A stretch of DNA of 64,000 bases from GAS368 sp965227745 (GTDB taxonomy: Bacteria > Verrucomicrobiota > Verrucomicrobiia > Opitutales > Opitutaceae). Position numbers and translations under genes: made by a program. The notes under the pieces were generated by a model. The model saw nothing but the letters and a program-made list of their open reading frames with translations. It was not told where the DNA came from and ran no database searches. Location: NCBI GenBank assembly GCA_965227745.1, contig OZ245769.1:5642001-5706000 (forward strand). Reading direction: 5' to 3'. Position 1 is the first letter of the stretch; every line of letters starts with the position of its first letter. Shown piece after piece: positions 53,416-61,610 of this stretch.

Positions 53416-55011
53416 ATGCTTTGCCCTGCTTTTTCTTTCACTCGTGGACCGCGTGCGCTCCTCGCCGCGGTTGTGCTACTCGGCTCGGCGCTTGGGCTGA
53501 GTGCGGCGGATACCGCACCCGCTCCCGGCCAAGAAAAGGGCAAGACGAAGCTCGTCTCCGTCGGCGCCGATGGCCGGCTCAGCTACGCGCCGTACTCCGC
53601 GCAAGGTGATACGCTGCCGGACTTTTCCCACTGCGGCTACGGCGGCGGTGGGGTTGCGCTGCCGCGTGCGGAGGTGCGCGAGACGCTCGCGCCGTCGGCG
53701 GAGGCCAATTCCGACGATACCGCGCGCATTCAAGCTGCGCTCGATAAGGTCGGCCGCCTGCCGCTCGGTCCCGATGGCCTGCGTGGGGCCGTGCTGCTGC
53801 AACGCGGCGCATACCGGGTGAGTGGCGTGCTCCGCATCGCGGCCACCGGCGTCGTGCTGCGTGGCGAGGGCGACGGCGAGGACGGCACGATCATCACCGC
53901 AACCGCCCGCAAACAGCAGCCGCTCGTCCAAATCGGCGGCACCGCCCCGCGCGAGGTCGCCGGCAGCTCGCGCGAGATTTCCGACGCGTACGTGTCGGTC
54001 GGAGCCACGAGTTTTGCCGTCGCCGACTCCGCCGGTTTCGCGGTCGGCCAAAAAGTGTTTATCGTCCGCCGGAGCAACAAGGCCTGGATCACTGCCATCG
54101 GCATGGATCAGATCAAGCCGCGCGACTCCGACCCCAAGTCCACAAAGCAGTGGTCACCGTTCGAGCTGAAGTTCGACCGCGTCGTCACCGCGATCGATGG
54201 CCAGCGCGTGACGGTCGATGCGCCGATCCCCTGCGCCATCGACCAGCGCTGGGGTGGGGGAGCACTCGTGCGCTACAATGACGACGCGCGCATCGAGCGC
54301 TGTGGCGTGGAATCGCTGCGCGCCGACTCGGTGTACGATGCGACCAAGACCAAGCGCGTCGACGGCGAGCAAGCCTTTGTCGACGAAAACCACGTGACGC
54401 ACTTCGTGTCGTTCGGCGCGGTGAAAAACGCGTGGGCGCGCAATCTCACCACGCTGCACTTTTTTCACGGCCCGGCGGGCGTGGGCGGCGCGGCCAAGTG
54501 GGTGACGGTCGAGGACTGCCGCTCGCTCGCGCCCGTCTCGGAGATCGATGGCGGTCGCCGTTATCCCTACTCCGTCGACGGCCAGCTCACGCTCGTGCAG
54601 CGCTGCTACTCCGATCACGGCCGCCACGCCTTCGTCTTCGGCGCGCGCGTGCCGGGACCGAACGTATTTCTCAACTGCCGCTCCGAGCACGACCACAACA
54701 CGAGCGAGCCGCACCACCGCTGGTCCGTCGGCGGCCTGTACGATAACGTCGAGGCCAATCTGGCGATCCAGGATCGCCAGTGGATGGGCAGCGGCCACGG
54801 CTGGGCGGGGGCCAACTACGTGGTGTGGAATTCGCGCGGCTCACTCATCTGCCAGCAACCGCCCACCGCGCAAAATTTCTCCATCGGCTTCGTCGGCAAG
54901 CGCGGCAAAGACGCCTTTCCGCGCACCGCCGGCTGGTGGGAGAGCGAAGGCACGCCCGTGGAGCCGAAGAGTTTGTATGTCGCGCAGTTGAAAGCGCGGC
55001 TTGAAAAGTAG
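53416..55011 (+). CDS. Secreted protein with right-handed beta-helix-like fold
   Basis: A 531-residue exported protein. ATG at 53416 gives a signal peptide (RALLAAVVLLGSALGLSAA). It looks like pectate-lyase-type beta-helix proteins: DDTARIQAALDKVGRLPL near the start resembles the pectate_lyase_3 entry motif, then GAVLLQRGAYRVSGVLRI and VVLRGEGD. Later repeats contain VDENHVTHFVSFGAV, AKWVTVEDCRSL, and HDHNTSEPHHRWSVGGLYDN with a cluster of histidines. Likely polysaccharide-active or adhesive; the substrate is unknown. Monocistronic. Confidence 0.7.
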   Translation: MLCPAFSFTRGPRALLAAVVLLGSALGLSAADTAPAPGQEKGKTKLVSVGADGRLSYAPYSAQGDTLPDFSHCGYGGGGVALPRAEVRETLAPSAEANSDDTARIQAALDKVGRLPLGPDGLRGAVLLQRGAYRVSGVLRIAATGVVLRGEGDGEDGTIITATARKQQPLVQIGGTAPREVAGSSREISDAYVSVGATSFAVADSAGFAVGQKVFIVRRSNKAWITAIGMDQIKPRDSDPKSTKQWSPFELKFDRVVTAIDGQRVTVDAPIPCAIDQRWGGGALVRYNDDARIERCGVESLRADSVYDATKTKRVDGEQAFVDENHVTHFVSFGAVKNAWARNLTTLHFFHGPAGVGGAAKWVTVEDCRSLAPVSEIDGGRRYPYSVDGQLTLVQRCYSDHGRHAFVFGARVPGPNVFLNCRSEHDHNTSEPHHRWSVGGLYDNVEANLAIQDRQWMGSGHGWAGANYVVWNSRGSLICQQPPTAQNFSIGFVGKRGKDAFPRTAGWWESEGTPVEPKSLYVAQLKARLEK

Positions 55012-55035
55012 CGCCGGAATCCCGCCGGCTCCGGA

Positions 55036-55114
55036 GTAGGGCGGGTTATCCCTAACCCGCCACTCAGCAGCTACGAACCTCCCGCGCGGCGCGTTAAGGA
55101 TAACGCGCCCTACC
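55036..55114. repeat. Paired inverted palindromic element, family A copy pair 1
   Basis: The left palindrome (55036-55061) has core GGGTTATCCCTAACCC. The right (55088-55114) has core GCGTTAAGGATAACGC, with the outer GTAGG and CCTAC facing outward. The two are inverted copies. It fills the gap between the convergent beta-helix and fumarase genes. Confidence 0.8.
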
Positions 55115-55122
55115 AAATCCCC

Positions 55123-56763
55123 TCACTTCTCCGGCACGCACAGCCCGCAGATATCGACGAAGAAATCCTTCCCCTTGTCATCGACGAGGATGAAGGCGGG
55201 GAAGTTTTCGACTTCGATTTTCCAGACGGCTTCCATGCCGAGCTCGGGGTACTCGAGGACCTCGACCTTCTTGATGTTGTTCTGGGCGAGGATCGCGGCG
55301 GGGCCGCCGATGCTGCCGAGGTAGAAGCCGCCGTGTTTCTTGCAGGCGTCGGTGACGGCCTTGCTGCGGTTGCCCTTGGCGAGCATGACGAGCGAGCCGC
55401 CGTGCGACTGGAACGTGTCGACGTAGCTGTCCATGCGACCGGCGGTGGTGGGGCCGAAGGAACCCGAGGCCATGCCGGTCGGCGTCTTGGCGGGGCCGGC
55501 GTAGTAGACGGGATGATTTTTGATGTAGTCGGGCAGGCCCTGGCCGGCGTCGATCCGCTCCTTGAGTTTGGCGTGGGCGATGTCGCGCGCGACGATCATG
55601 GGGCCGGTGAGGAGGACGCGGGTGGTCACCGGATATTTCGAAAGCGTGGCGCGGATCTCCGCCATGGGCTTCGTGAGGTCGATATGGACGGCGCTGTCGT
55701 CCTTAAACGTGCGCAGCGCCTCGGGGATAAAGCGGCCGGGATCGCTCTCCATCTTTTCGAGGAAGACGCCGTCCTTGGTGATCTTGGCCTTGATGTTGCG
55801 ATCGGCGCTGCAGGAGACGCCCATGCCGACGGGGCAGCTCGCGCCGTGACGCGGGAGGCGCACGATACGCACATCGAGCGCGAAATACTTGCCGCCGAAC
55901 TGCGCGCCGACCTTGGACTGCTGGGCAATCTGGAGGACTTTCTTTTCCAACTCCACATCGCGAAACGCGCGCCCGAGCTCATTGCCCGTCGTGGGCAGTG
56001 CGTCGAGGTACTTGGTGGTGGCGAGCTTCACGACCTTCATGCAGGCCTCGGCGCTCGTGCCACCGATGACGAAGACGAGGTGATACGGCGGGCACGCGGA
56101 GGTGCCGAGGAGCTGCATCTTATCGGTGAAAAATTTCTCGAGGCTCTTCGGATTGAGCAGCGCCTTGGTCTCCTGGAAAAGGTACAGCTTGTTGGCCGAG
56201 CCACCGCCCTTGGCGACGAAGAGGAATTCGTACTTGGCACCCTCGGTGGCGTTGAGGTCGATCTGCGCCGGGAGATTGGTGCCGGTGTTCTTCTCGTTGT
56301 ACATGTCGATCGGGGCGACCTGCGAGTAGCGCAGATTTTCCTTCGTGTACGCCTCGTACACGCCCTTCGACAAAAACTCGGCGTCGTTCGCGCCCGTCCA
56401 CACTTGCTGGCCCTTCTTCGCGAAGACGGAGCAGGTGCCGGTGTCCTGGCACATGGGCAAGATGCCGCGCGCAGCGATCTCGGCGTTCTTCAGCAGCGTC
56501 TGCGCGACGTAGCGGTCGTTATTGGAAGCCTCGGCATCGCCGAGGATCGCTGCAACTTGCTCGAGGTGCTTGGTGCGCAGGAAAAAATTCGTGTCGTGAA
56601 ACGCCTCGCGCGCGAGATAGGTGAGGGTCTCGGGGGCAATTTTCAGGATCTCTCGCCCCTCGAAGCTCGCGGTGCTCACGCCTTCCGTCGTGAGCAGGCG
56701 GTACTCGGTCTCATCGGGACCGAGCGGCAGGGGATCCTGGTAGACAAACGGAGGCGTGGGCAT
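55123..56763 (-). CDS. fumA: Class I fumarate hydratase, iron-sulfur type
   Basis: A 546-residue oxygen-sensitive fumarase converting fumarate to malate in the TCA cycle. The three cluster ligands are at PMCQDTGTC (Cys105), GTSACPPYH (Cys224) and GMGVSCSADR (Cys318), the same numbers as in E. coli FumA. The alpha subunit and beta subunit of two-subunit fumarases are fused here, the C-terminal part starting near residue 350 (FIPEALRT) and carrying PTTAGRMDSYVDTFQSHGGS. Cytoplasmic, monocistronic, minus strand. A stretch of intergenic repeats lies upstream. Symbol taken from the E. coli paralog type. Confidence 0.95.
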   Translation of the reverse strand: MPTPPFVYQDPLPLGPDETEYRLLTTEGVSTASFEGREILKIAPETLTYLAREAFHDTNFFLRTKHLEQVAAILGDAEASNNDRYVAQTLLKNAEIAARGILPMCQDTGTCSVFAKKGQQVWTGANDAEFLSKGVYEAYTKENLRYSQVAPIDMYNEKNTGTNLPAQIDLNATEGAKYEFLFVAKGGGSANKLYLFQETKALLNPKSLEKFFTDKMQLLGTSACPPYHLVFVIGGTSAEACMKVVKLATTKYLDALPTTGNELGRAFRDVELEKKVLQIAQQSKVGAQFGGKYFALDVRIVRLPRHGASCPVGMGVSCSADRNIKAKITKDGVFLEKMESDPGRFIPEALRTFKDDSAVHIDLTKPMAEIRATLSKYPVTTRVLLTGPMIVARDIAHAKLKERIDAGQGLPDYIKNHPVYYAGPAKTPTGMASGSFGPTTAGRMDSYVDTFQSHGGSLVMLAKGNRSKAVTDACKKHGGFYLGSIGGPAAILAQNNIKKVEVLEYPELGMEAVWKIEVENFPAFILVDDKGKDFFVDICGLCVPEK

Positions 56764-57071
56764 GGTAGGGAAAACGTGAAAGGGAAATTACGCGGTGTAA
56801 AGAAGGCGGGGAACGCTAGCAAAGCGACGCGTGGAAGGTGCAAAGGGGACTAATCGCTCACCCAACGCTCGTGGCTAATTCATTTGAACCATGAATGGAC
56901 ACAAAGGGACACGAATGAAAAGGGCGGGCAGATTTTTTAACCACGGATTACGCGGATGGGCACGGATACAGACCAAAACAGGATGAACCGAGAAGGGCGC
57001 GAAGAGACGCAAAAACGGTTAGCGACTTTTGCGTCTCTTCGCGCCTTTCGCGGTTGAAAATCCTTCTCAAA
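56764..57071. other. Intergenic region upstream of the fumarase gene
   Basis: A 308-base gap with no supported gene. It has the fumarase promoter region near 56770-56900 and, toward the oxidoreductase 3' end, TCCGCG-type repeats at 56937-57060 including a near-perfect 29-base inverted repeat. Confidence 0.6.
56986..57055. repeat. Near-perfect inverted repeat from the TCCGCG phrase family
   Basis: Arms 56986-57014 and 57027-57055 are inverted copies of 29 bases with two mismatches, 12 bases apart. The right arm reads TTTTGCGTCTCTTCGCGCC, then TTTCGCGGTT. It lies after the minus-strand oxidoreductase stop and can form a long hairpin. Confidence 0.75.
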
Positions 57072-58322
57072 TCACTTCCCCGCCATCGCGCGCACGACGT
57101 CGCGAAAGCGCGGGAGGTCGGCGAGGGTGGCGACTTCGCCGGTGGGGCGGCCCCAGCCGTTCGGGCCGGGCCAGACGCCGCGCACGAGGAAATTTTCATG
57201 TGCCGCCGACATGCTGGCGACGTGGAGATAGTCCTTCTGTTCTTTCTCTTCGCGGACGGCGGTGACGAGTTCGGAGGGGATCTGGGCGATGCGACCGCTG
57301 GAGAGGTAGGCGAGATCGTTGAGCGCGACGAACGGCCGCGAGTCGGTAAGCGTGGTGGCCGGGCGGGGGCTCTCGCCGCGGAGGTAGTTGTAGTAGTCGA
57401 GGTGGTTTTCGACGAGGGGATCGAAGGCATCGAGGGCGATCCGCTCGACGCGGCCGTCATTCCACCGCACCTCCACTTGGCGGCCGACGGCGTAGCGGAT
57501 CGTGGCATGCTCGCACAGCACCACCTCGAGGTGCGTGCTCGGGCCGGCGCAGGCATGCGACAGCGCGAAACGCATCGTGACGCCGCTCACGGTGTCGGTT
57601 TCGACGAAGAAGGTATCCGCACCCTCGATCGCGTGCGCGCGGTAAAGCTCGGAGCGCACGGCGGCGAGCTGGGCCCAACTGAACAACTCGGGGCCGCCGG
57701 CCCAAAAGAGGAGATTGTGGACGAAGTGCGCCATCGCGTTGCCGAGGCACGAATCGAGGACGATGCGGTCGTCCATCATGAGGCGGCCAGCCCAGTTATT
57801 GCGGGCGAAGTAGCTGGCCGGGCGCGGCCACAGCGCGCTGAGGGTGGCACCGCGCAAGGGGCCAAACTCGCCGGCGAGCAGGCGCTGCTTCAGCGCGAGG
57901 CGGGGCTTCTCGATGATGAAGTTAAAGCCCACGAGCGACGATTTCTTCGCGCGCGCGTCGGACGAGATCATCTGCTCCAACTCGGTGCAATCGAGGGTGG
58001 GAGGTTTTTCGAGATAGACCGGCAGCCCGAGCGCCGTGGCGGCGGCGTGCATCTCGGCGTGGAGATTGATCGGCGTCGGCACGACCACAAGGTCGAGACC
58101 GCGGTGGCAGGCATCGAGCATCGCGCGATAATCGGGAAACACCCCCACGCCACGCTGGGCGAGCCGCCACGTCTCCTGCTCCTTTAGAAAATCGCCGGGG
58201 CGAGGATCGCAGGTGCAGATGAGCTTGGCCTGGCCGGAGGCTTCGAGGCGGGCGACCGCATTGTGATGCGAGCCCGCGAAGCCGCCCATGCCGATGATGC
58301 CGATGCGGATGGGGGCGTTCAC
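57072..58322 (-). CDS. Gfo/Idh/MocA family oxidoreductase
   Basis: A 416-residue NAD(P)-dependent sugar-type oxidoreductase. The N-terminal Rossmann fold reads IRIGIIGMGGFAGSHHNAV, and the family motif EKPP occurs at GLPVYLEKPPTLDC, near residue 105. The second domain is a large alpha/beta fold containing DDRIVLDSCLGNAMAHFVHNLLF. The start is GTG at 58322, overlapping the kdsD stop as GTGA. Coupling to kdsD suggests a sugar substrate in Kdo or surface glycan metabolism; that is an inference. Ends with a cluster of repeats. Confidence 0.85.
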   Translation of the reverse strand: MNAPIRIGIIGMGGFAGSHHNAVARLEASGQAKLICTCDPRPGDFLKEQETWRLAQRGVGVFPDYRAMLDACHRGLDLVVVPTPINLHAEMHAAATALGLPVYLEKPPTLDCTELEQMISSDARAKKSSLVGFNFIIEKPRLALKQRLLAGEFGPLRGATLSALWPRPASYFARNNWAGRLMMDDRIVLDSCLGNAMAHFVHNLLFWAGGPELFSWAQLAAVRSELYRAHAIEGADTFFVETDTVSGVTMRFALSHACAGPSTHLEVVLCEHATIRYAVGRQVEVRWNDGRVERIALDAFDPLVENHLDYYNYLRGESPRPATTLTDSRPFVALNDLAYLSSGRIAQIPSELVTAVREEKEQKDYLHVASMSAAHENFLVRGVWPGPNGWGRPTGEVATLADLPRFRDVVRAMAGK

Positions 58323-59308
58323 ACGATCTTGAGCTTGGGGAGGTCTTGTCCGTCGATGAGACCGACAGGTTTGCCGCGTGCATCGACGACGATCAAGTCA
58401 TCGATTTTGTAAGCCTCAAATAACCGCAGCGCATCGACGCCGAGCGCCGTGTCACGGATGGTTTTGGGCGAGCGCGTCATGAAAGTGGCCACGGGCTTCT
58501 GCAGGAAATCGGGTCCGGTGAGGGCACTGCGACGAAAATCGCCGTCGGTGAGGATGCCGGTGAGGTGACCCGTTTTTTTGGCGACGAGGGCGATGCTCCC
58601 GCTTTTGGCCTTGGTCATCGCGAGAATGGCGTCCTGCGTCGACACGGTGTCAAAGGCGATGGGCAGGCGGTCGGCAGTGCGCATGATATCTTTGACGCGC
58701 AAGAGCAGGACTCGGCCCAAATTTCCCGCCGGGTGATATTTCGCGAAGTCATCGCGCGTGAGACCGCGCGATTCGAGCAACACCATCGCGAGGGCATCGC
58801 CGAGGGCCAGCGCCGCCGTCGTGCTCGCCGTCGGGGCGAGCTTCAGCGGGCAGGCCTCGCGCGGCACGCGAAAGAGCAGTTGGTAATCCGCCGAGCGCGC
58901 GAGATCGGAGTCGGGCGTGCCGGTAAAGGCGACGACCTTGAGCCCGAAGCGCTTCAGCATCGGGACAAGGCGGAGAATCTCATCCGATTGACCGCTGTTG
59001 CTGAGGAGAAACGCCAGATCGCCCTCGGCGCACAGTCCGAGGTCACCGTGCAGCGCCTGCGTGGCGTCGAGAAAACACGAGGCGACGCCGGTGCTGTTAA
59101 ACGTGGCGGCGATTTTTTGCGCGATGTGGGCGGACTTGCCGACGCCGCAAAAAATTAATTTCCCGCCCGCGGAATTTACCGCGTCGACCGCGGCGGCCGT
59201 GGCGACGAACTCCGCCCCCAGGCCCTTGGCGGTCTCGGTGAGCGCGGCGGTCTCGATTCGGATACAAGCACGCGCACGGGCGAGAGCGTTTTTAGGATGC
59301 AGGGCCAT
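58319..59308 (-). CDS. kdsD: D-arabinose 5-phosphate isomerase, KpsF/GutQ family
   Basis: A 329-residue aldose-ketose isomerase making arabinose 5-phosphate, the first step of Kdo synthesis for lipopolysaccharide. The N-terminal SIS domain has GGKLIFCGVGKSAHIAQKIA and DLAFLLSNSGQSDEI, with the His/Lys pattern expected. Two CBS domains (near residues 205-325) include DIMRTADRLPIAF and DGDFRRSALTG. Length agrees with E. coli KdsD (328). It is translationally coupled to the downstream oxidoreductase and divergent from the LysM lipoprotein with 75 bases between. Confidence 0.93.
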   Translation of the reverse strand: MALHPKNALARARACIRIETAALTETAKGLGAEFVATAAAVDAVNSAGGKLIFCGVGKSAHIAQKIAATFNSTGVASCFLDATQALHGDLGLCAEGDLAFLLSNSGQSDEILRLVPMLKRFGLKVVAFTGTPDSDLARSADYQLLFRVPREACPLKLAPTASTTAALALGDALAMVLLESRGLTRDDFAKYHPAGNLGRVLLLRVKDIMRTADRLPIAFDTVSTQDAILAMTKAKSGSIALVAKKTGHLTGILTDGDFRRSALTGPDFLQKPVATFMTRSPKTIRDTALGVDALRLFEAYKIDDLIVVDARGKPVGLIDGQDLPKLKIV

Positions 59309-59383
59309 TTAGAGTTTGAGTCGCGGTAGTAGGTTGCGGAATTTACGGTGAACTATCGCCCATTCAATCCCTTTCCCTGCCTG

Positions 59384-60379
59384 ATGTCCGCCCGACTCAC
59401 TTTTGCCGGTTTTCTCACGCTCGCCGCGCTCCTGCTCGGCGCGGGCTGCGGCGGCAACGATAGTTCGACCTTTTCCGCCGAGGCCGATGACCCGCTCTAC
59501 CAGCAAGGCCAACTGCTGAAGAAACAAGGCCGCAACTCGGAGGCGCTCGCGACCTTCATCAAGGTGATCGAAAAACGCGGCGAGCAGGCCTCGCCGGAGT
59601 CGCACCTCGAGGTGGGTATCATTTACTTTCAGCACACCAAGGACCCGATCGAGGCCATCCATTACTTCCGCAAGTACCTCGACCTCGAGCCCAACTCGCA
59701 ACAGGCCCCGCTCGTCCGCCAGCGCGTGGACCTCGCGCGGCGTGAACTCTTTCGCACCATGCCCGGTCGCCCCAGCGACGACCAAGGGGTGCGCACGGGC
59801 CTCGGTGGCCAGGACGTGATCGACCGCCTGATGCGTCAAGTCGACGACCTCCAGGCGGAGAACGACCGCCTCCGCGGCGTCACGACGGGCGCCAACTACG
59901 GCCGTACGACGCGCAGCACGCTCGACGTGCCCACCGTGGCGCAGACCTCGGTGCCGGTCATCACGCCCGATCAGTCGCCTTCGCGCGGCGTGGTCTCGCC
60001 CGTCTTTTCGCCGTTGAGCGGGATGCCGCCCACCTCCGGCGCTCAAGTGGTGACGCCCGCCTCGCGCTCAATCTCCACGCCGGTGAATCTGACGCCGGCG
60101 CAGCAGCGCAACGCGGGGGCCGGTGGAGCGACCAATTATGCGCCGGTGCCGCAGCCGACGACCGCGGGCGGCCGTGGCGTAGCGGTGGCGCCGACCCGTC
60201 CCGGCGCGACGGCGCCGACAGCCGGCAAGCGGCACACCATCGCGCAAGGCGAGACGCTCTATGCCCTCACCCGGAAGTACGGTGTGACGGTTGAGGCCAT
60301 CTTGGCGGTGAATCGCGATGTGTTGCCCTCGGGCATGAACTCGAAGCTCTCGCCCGGGATGGTCTTGAAAATTCCCTGA
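59384..60379 (+). CDS. TPR lipoprotein with C-terminal LysM domain
   Basis: A 331-residue predicted lipoprotein. ATG at 59384 gives a signal peptide ending LLGAGCGGND, with the lipidated cysteine at residue 22. Residues 35-110 form TPR-like helices (LYQQGQLLKKQGRNSEALAT, IEAIHYFRKYLDLEPNS). A coiled segment and a Pro/Thr-rich spacer follow. The last 45 residues form a LysM domain (HTIAQGETLYALTRKYGVTV, NRDVLP, LSPGMVLKIP) for binding peptidoglycan. Envelope anchoring is likely. Four bases separate its stop from the aminotransferase ATG. Confidence 0.85.
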   Translation: MSARLTFAGFLTLAALLLGAGCGGNDSSTFSAEADDPLYQQGQLLKKQGRNSEALATFIKVIEKRGEQASPESHLEVGIIYFQHTKDPIEAIHYFRKYLDLEPNSQQAPLVRQRVDLARRELFRTMPGRPSDDQGVRTGLGGQDVIDRLMRQVDDLQAENDRLRGVTTGANYGRTTRSTLDVPTVAQTSVPVITPDQSPSRGVVSPVFSPLSGMPPTSGAQVVTPASRSISTPVNLTPAQQRNAGAGGATNYAPVPQPTTAGGRGVAVAPTRPGATAPTAGKRHTIAQGETLYALTRKYGVTVEAILAVNRDVLPSGMNSKLSPGMVLKIP

Positions 60380-60382
60380 GTT

Positions 60383-61534
60383 ATGCCGCGCACGTCACGT
60401 CGCACGTCTGTCTTCACCGAGTCGCTGATCCGCGAGATGTCGCGGGTCGCCGCGCGCCATGGCGCGATCAATCTCTCGCAGGGCTTCCCGGACTGGGACC
60501 CGCCGGCGGCGCTCATCCAAGCGGCGAAGGACGCGATGGACGCGCATCGCCACCAGTATGCCGTTACATGGGGTGCACCGGAGCTCCGCGCGGCGCTCGG
60601 CGCGAAAGTCTCCCGCTTCATGGGCGTGCCCGTCGATGCGGACCGCGAGCTCGTCGTCACCTGCGGTGCGACCGAGGCGATGATGGTCGCGATGATGACG
60701 GTCTGCGACCCCGGCGACAAAGTCGGGCTCTTCTCGCCCTTCTACGAAAACTACAACGCCGACGCGATCCTCACGGGCGCGCAGGCGATCCACGTGCCAC
60801 TGCACCCGCCGCACTACCGCTTCGATCCGGATGAACTGCGCAAGGCGTTCGCGAGCGGGCTAAAGGCCTTTGTGCTCTGCAATCCCTCCAATCCCTGCGG
60901 GCGTGTCTTCACGCGGGAGGAACTGCTGCAGATCGCGGCGCTGGCGGAGGAGTTCGATGTGTTTGTTTTAACGGACGAAGTCTACGAGCACATCGTGTTT
61001 CCGCCGCACCGGCACACGTATTTCGCGACGCTGCCCGGCATGGCGAAGCGCACGCTGATGTGCTCGTCGCTCTCGAAAACGTTTTCGATCACCGGCTGGC
61101 GTCTCGGCTATGTGCACGCCGCGCCGGAGATCATCGCGCAGGCGCGCAAGGTGCACGACTTTCTCACGGTGGGCGCGGCGGCCCCGCTGCAGCACGCAGT
61201 GGTGACCGCGCTGAATTTCCCCACGAGCTACTACGACGGCCTCGCGGCGGAGTACGCGGCGTCGCGCGACGTGCTCCTCCATTATCTCGACCAGACGGGC
61301 CTCAACTATACGCGGCCCGAGGGCGCGTACTTCGTGATGGTCGATATCTCACCCTTTGGGTACGCGAGCGACGTGGAGTTTTCGCACTGGATGGCGGAAA
61401 AAATCGGCGTCGCGCCGGTGCCGGGCTCGAGCTTTTTCGCGAACGGCGAGAATCGCTACGTGCGCCTCAATTTCGCGAAACGCCCCGAGACCCTGCACGC
61501 GGCGGGCGAGCGGTTGCTGAAGCTGAAGCGCTGA
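60383..61534 (+). CDS. Pyridoxal-phosphate aminotransferase, class I/II
   Basis: A 383-residue fold-type I aminotransferase. The PLP lysine is in CSSLSKTFSITGWRLGY. NLSQGFPDWDPPAALI near residue 28 is the N-terminal substrate arm seen in methionine and kynurenine aminotransferases, NPSNPCGRVF is the cofactor loop, and FAKRPETL the C-terminal arginine region. Kynurenine/glutamine transaminase or MalY/PatB-like members are alternatives. Its ATG lies 3 bases after the LysM gene's stop, so the two are probably co-transcribed. A terminator and a repeat pair follow directly. Confidence 0.92.
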   Translation: MPRTSRRTSVFTESLIREMSRVAARHGAINLSQGFPDWDPPAALIQAAKDAMDAHRHQYAVTWGAPELRAALGAKVSRFMGVPVDADRELVVTCGATEAMMVAMMTVCDPGDKVGLFSPFYENYNADAILTGAQAIHVPLHPPHYRFDPDELRKAFASGLKAFVLCNPSNPCGRVFTREELLQIAALAEEFDVFVLTDEVYEHIVFPPHRHTYFATLPGMAKRTLMCSSLSKTFSITGWRLGYVHAAPEIIAQARKVHDFLTVGAAAPLQHAVVTALNFPTSYYDGLAAEYAASRDVLLHYLDQTGLNYTRPEGAYFVMVDISPFGYASDVEFSHWMAEKIGVAPVPGSSFFANGENRYVRLNFAKRPETLHAAGERLLKLKR

Positions 61535-61537
61535 TCA

Positions 61538-61610
61538 TGGGAGCGCGGGCCGCTGGCCCGCATTTTTTTAGGATCGAGGAGCAGAAGCGGGCGAGCCACC
61601 CGCGCTCCCA
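61538..61610. repeat. Paired inverted repeat, family D, overlapping a gene end
   Basis: Left arm TGGGAGCGCGGGC (61538-61550) with inner hairpin GCGGGCC-GCT-GGCCCGC. The right arm (61586-61610) is the inverted form ending CGCGCTCCCA. The right arm forms the last codons of the PH-domain gene (61568-62593). Confidence 0.8.
61545..61569 (+). terminator. Intrinsic terminator after the aminotransferase gene
   Basis: Perfect stem GCGGGCC (61545-61551) and GGCCCGC (61555-61561), loop GCT, followed by ATTTTTTT. It is part of the family D repeat. Confidence 0.88.
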
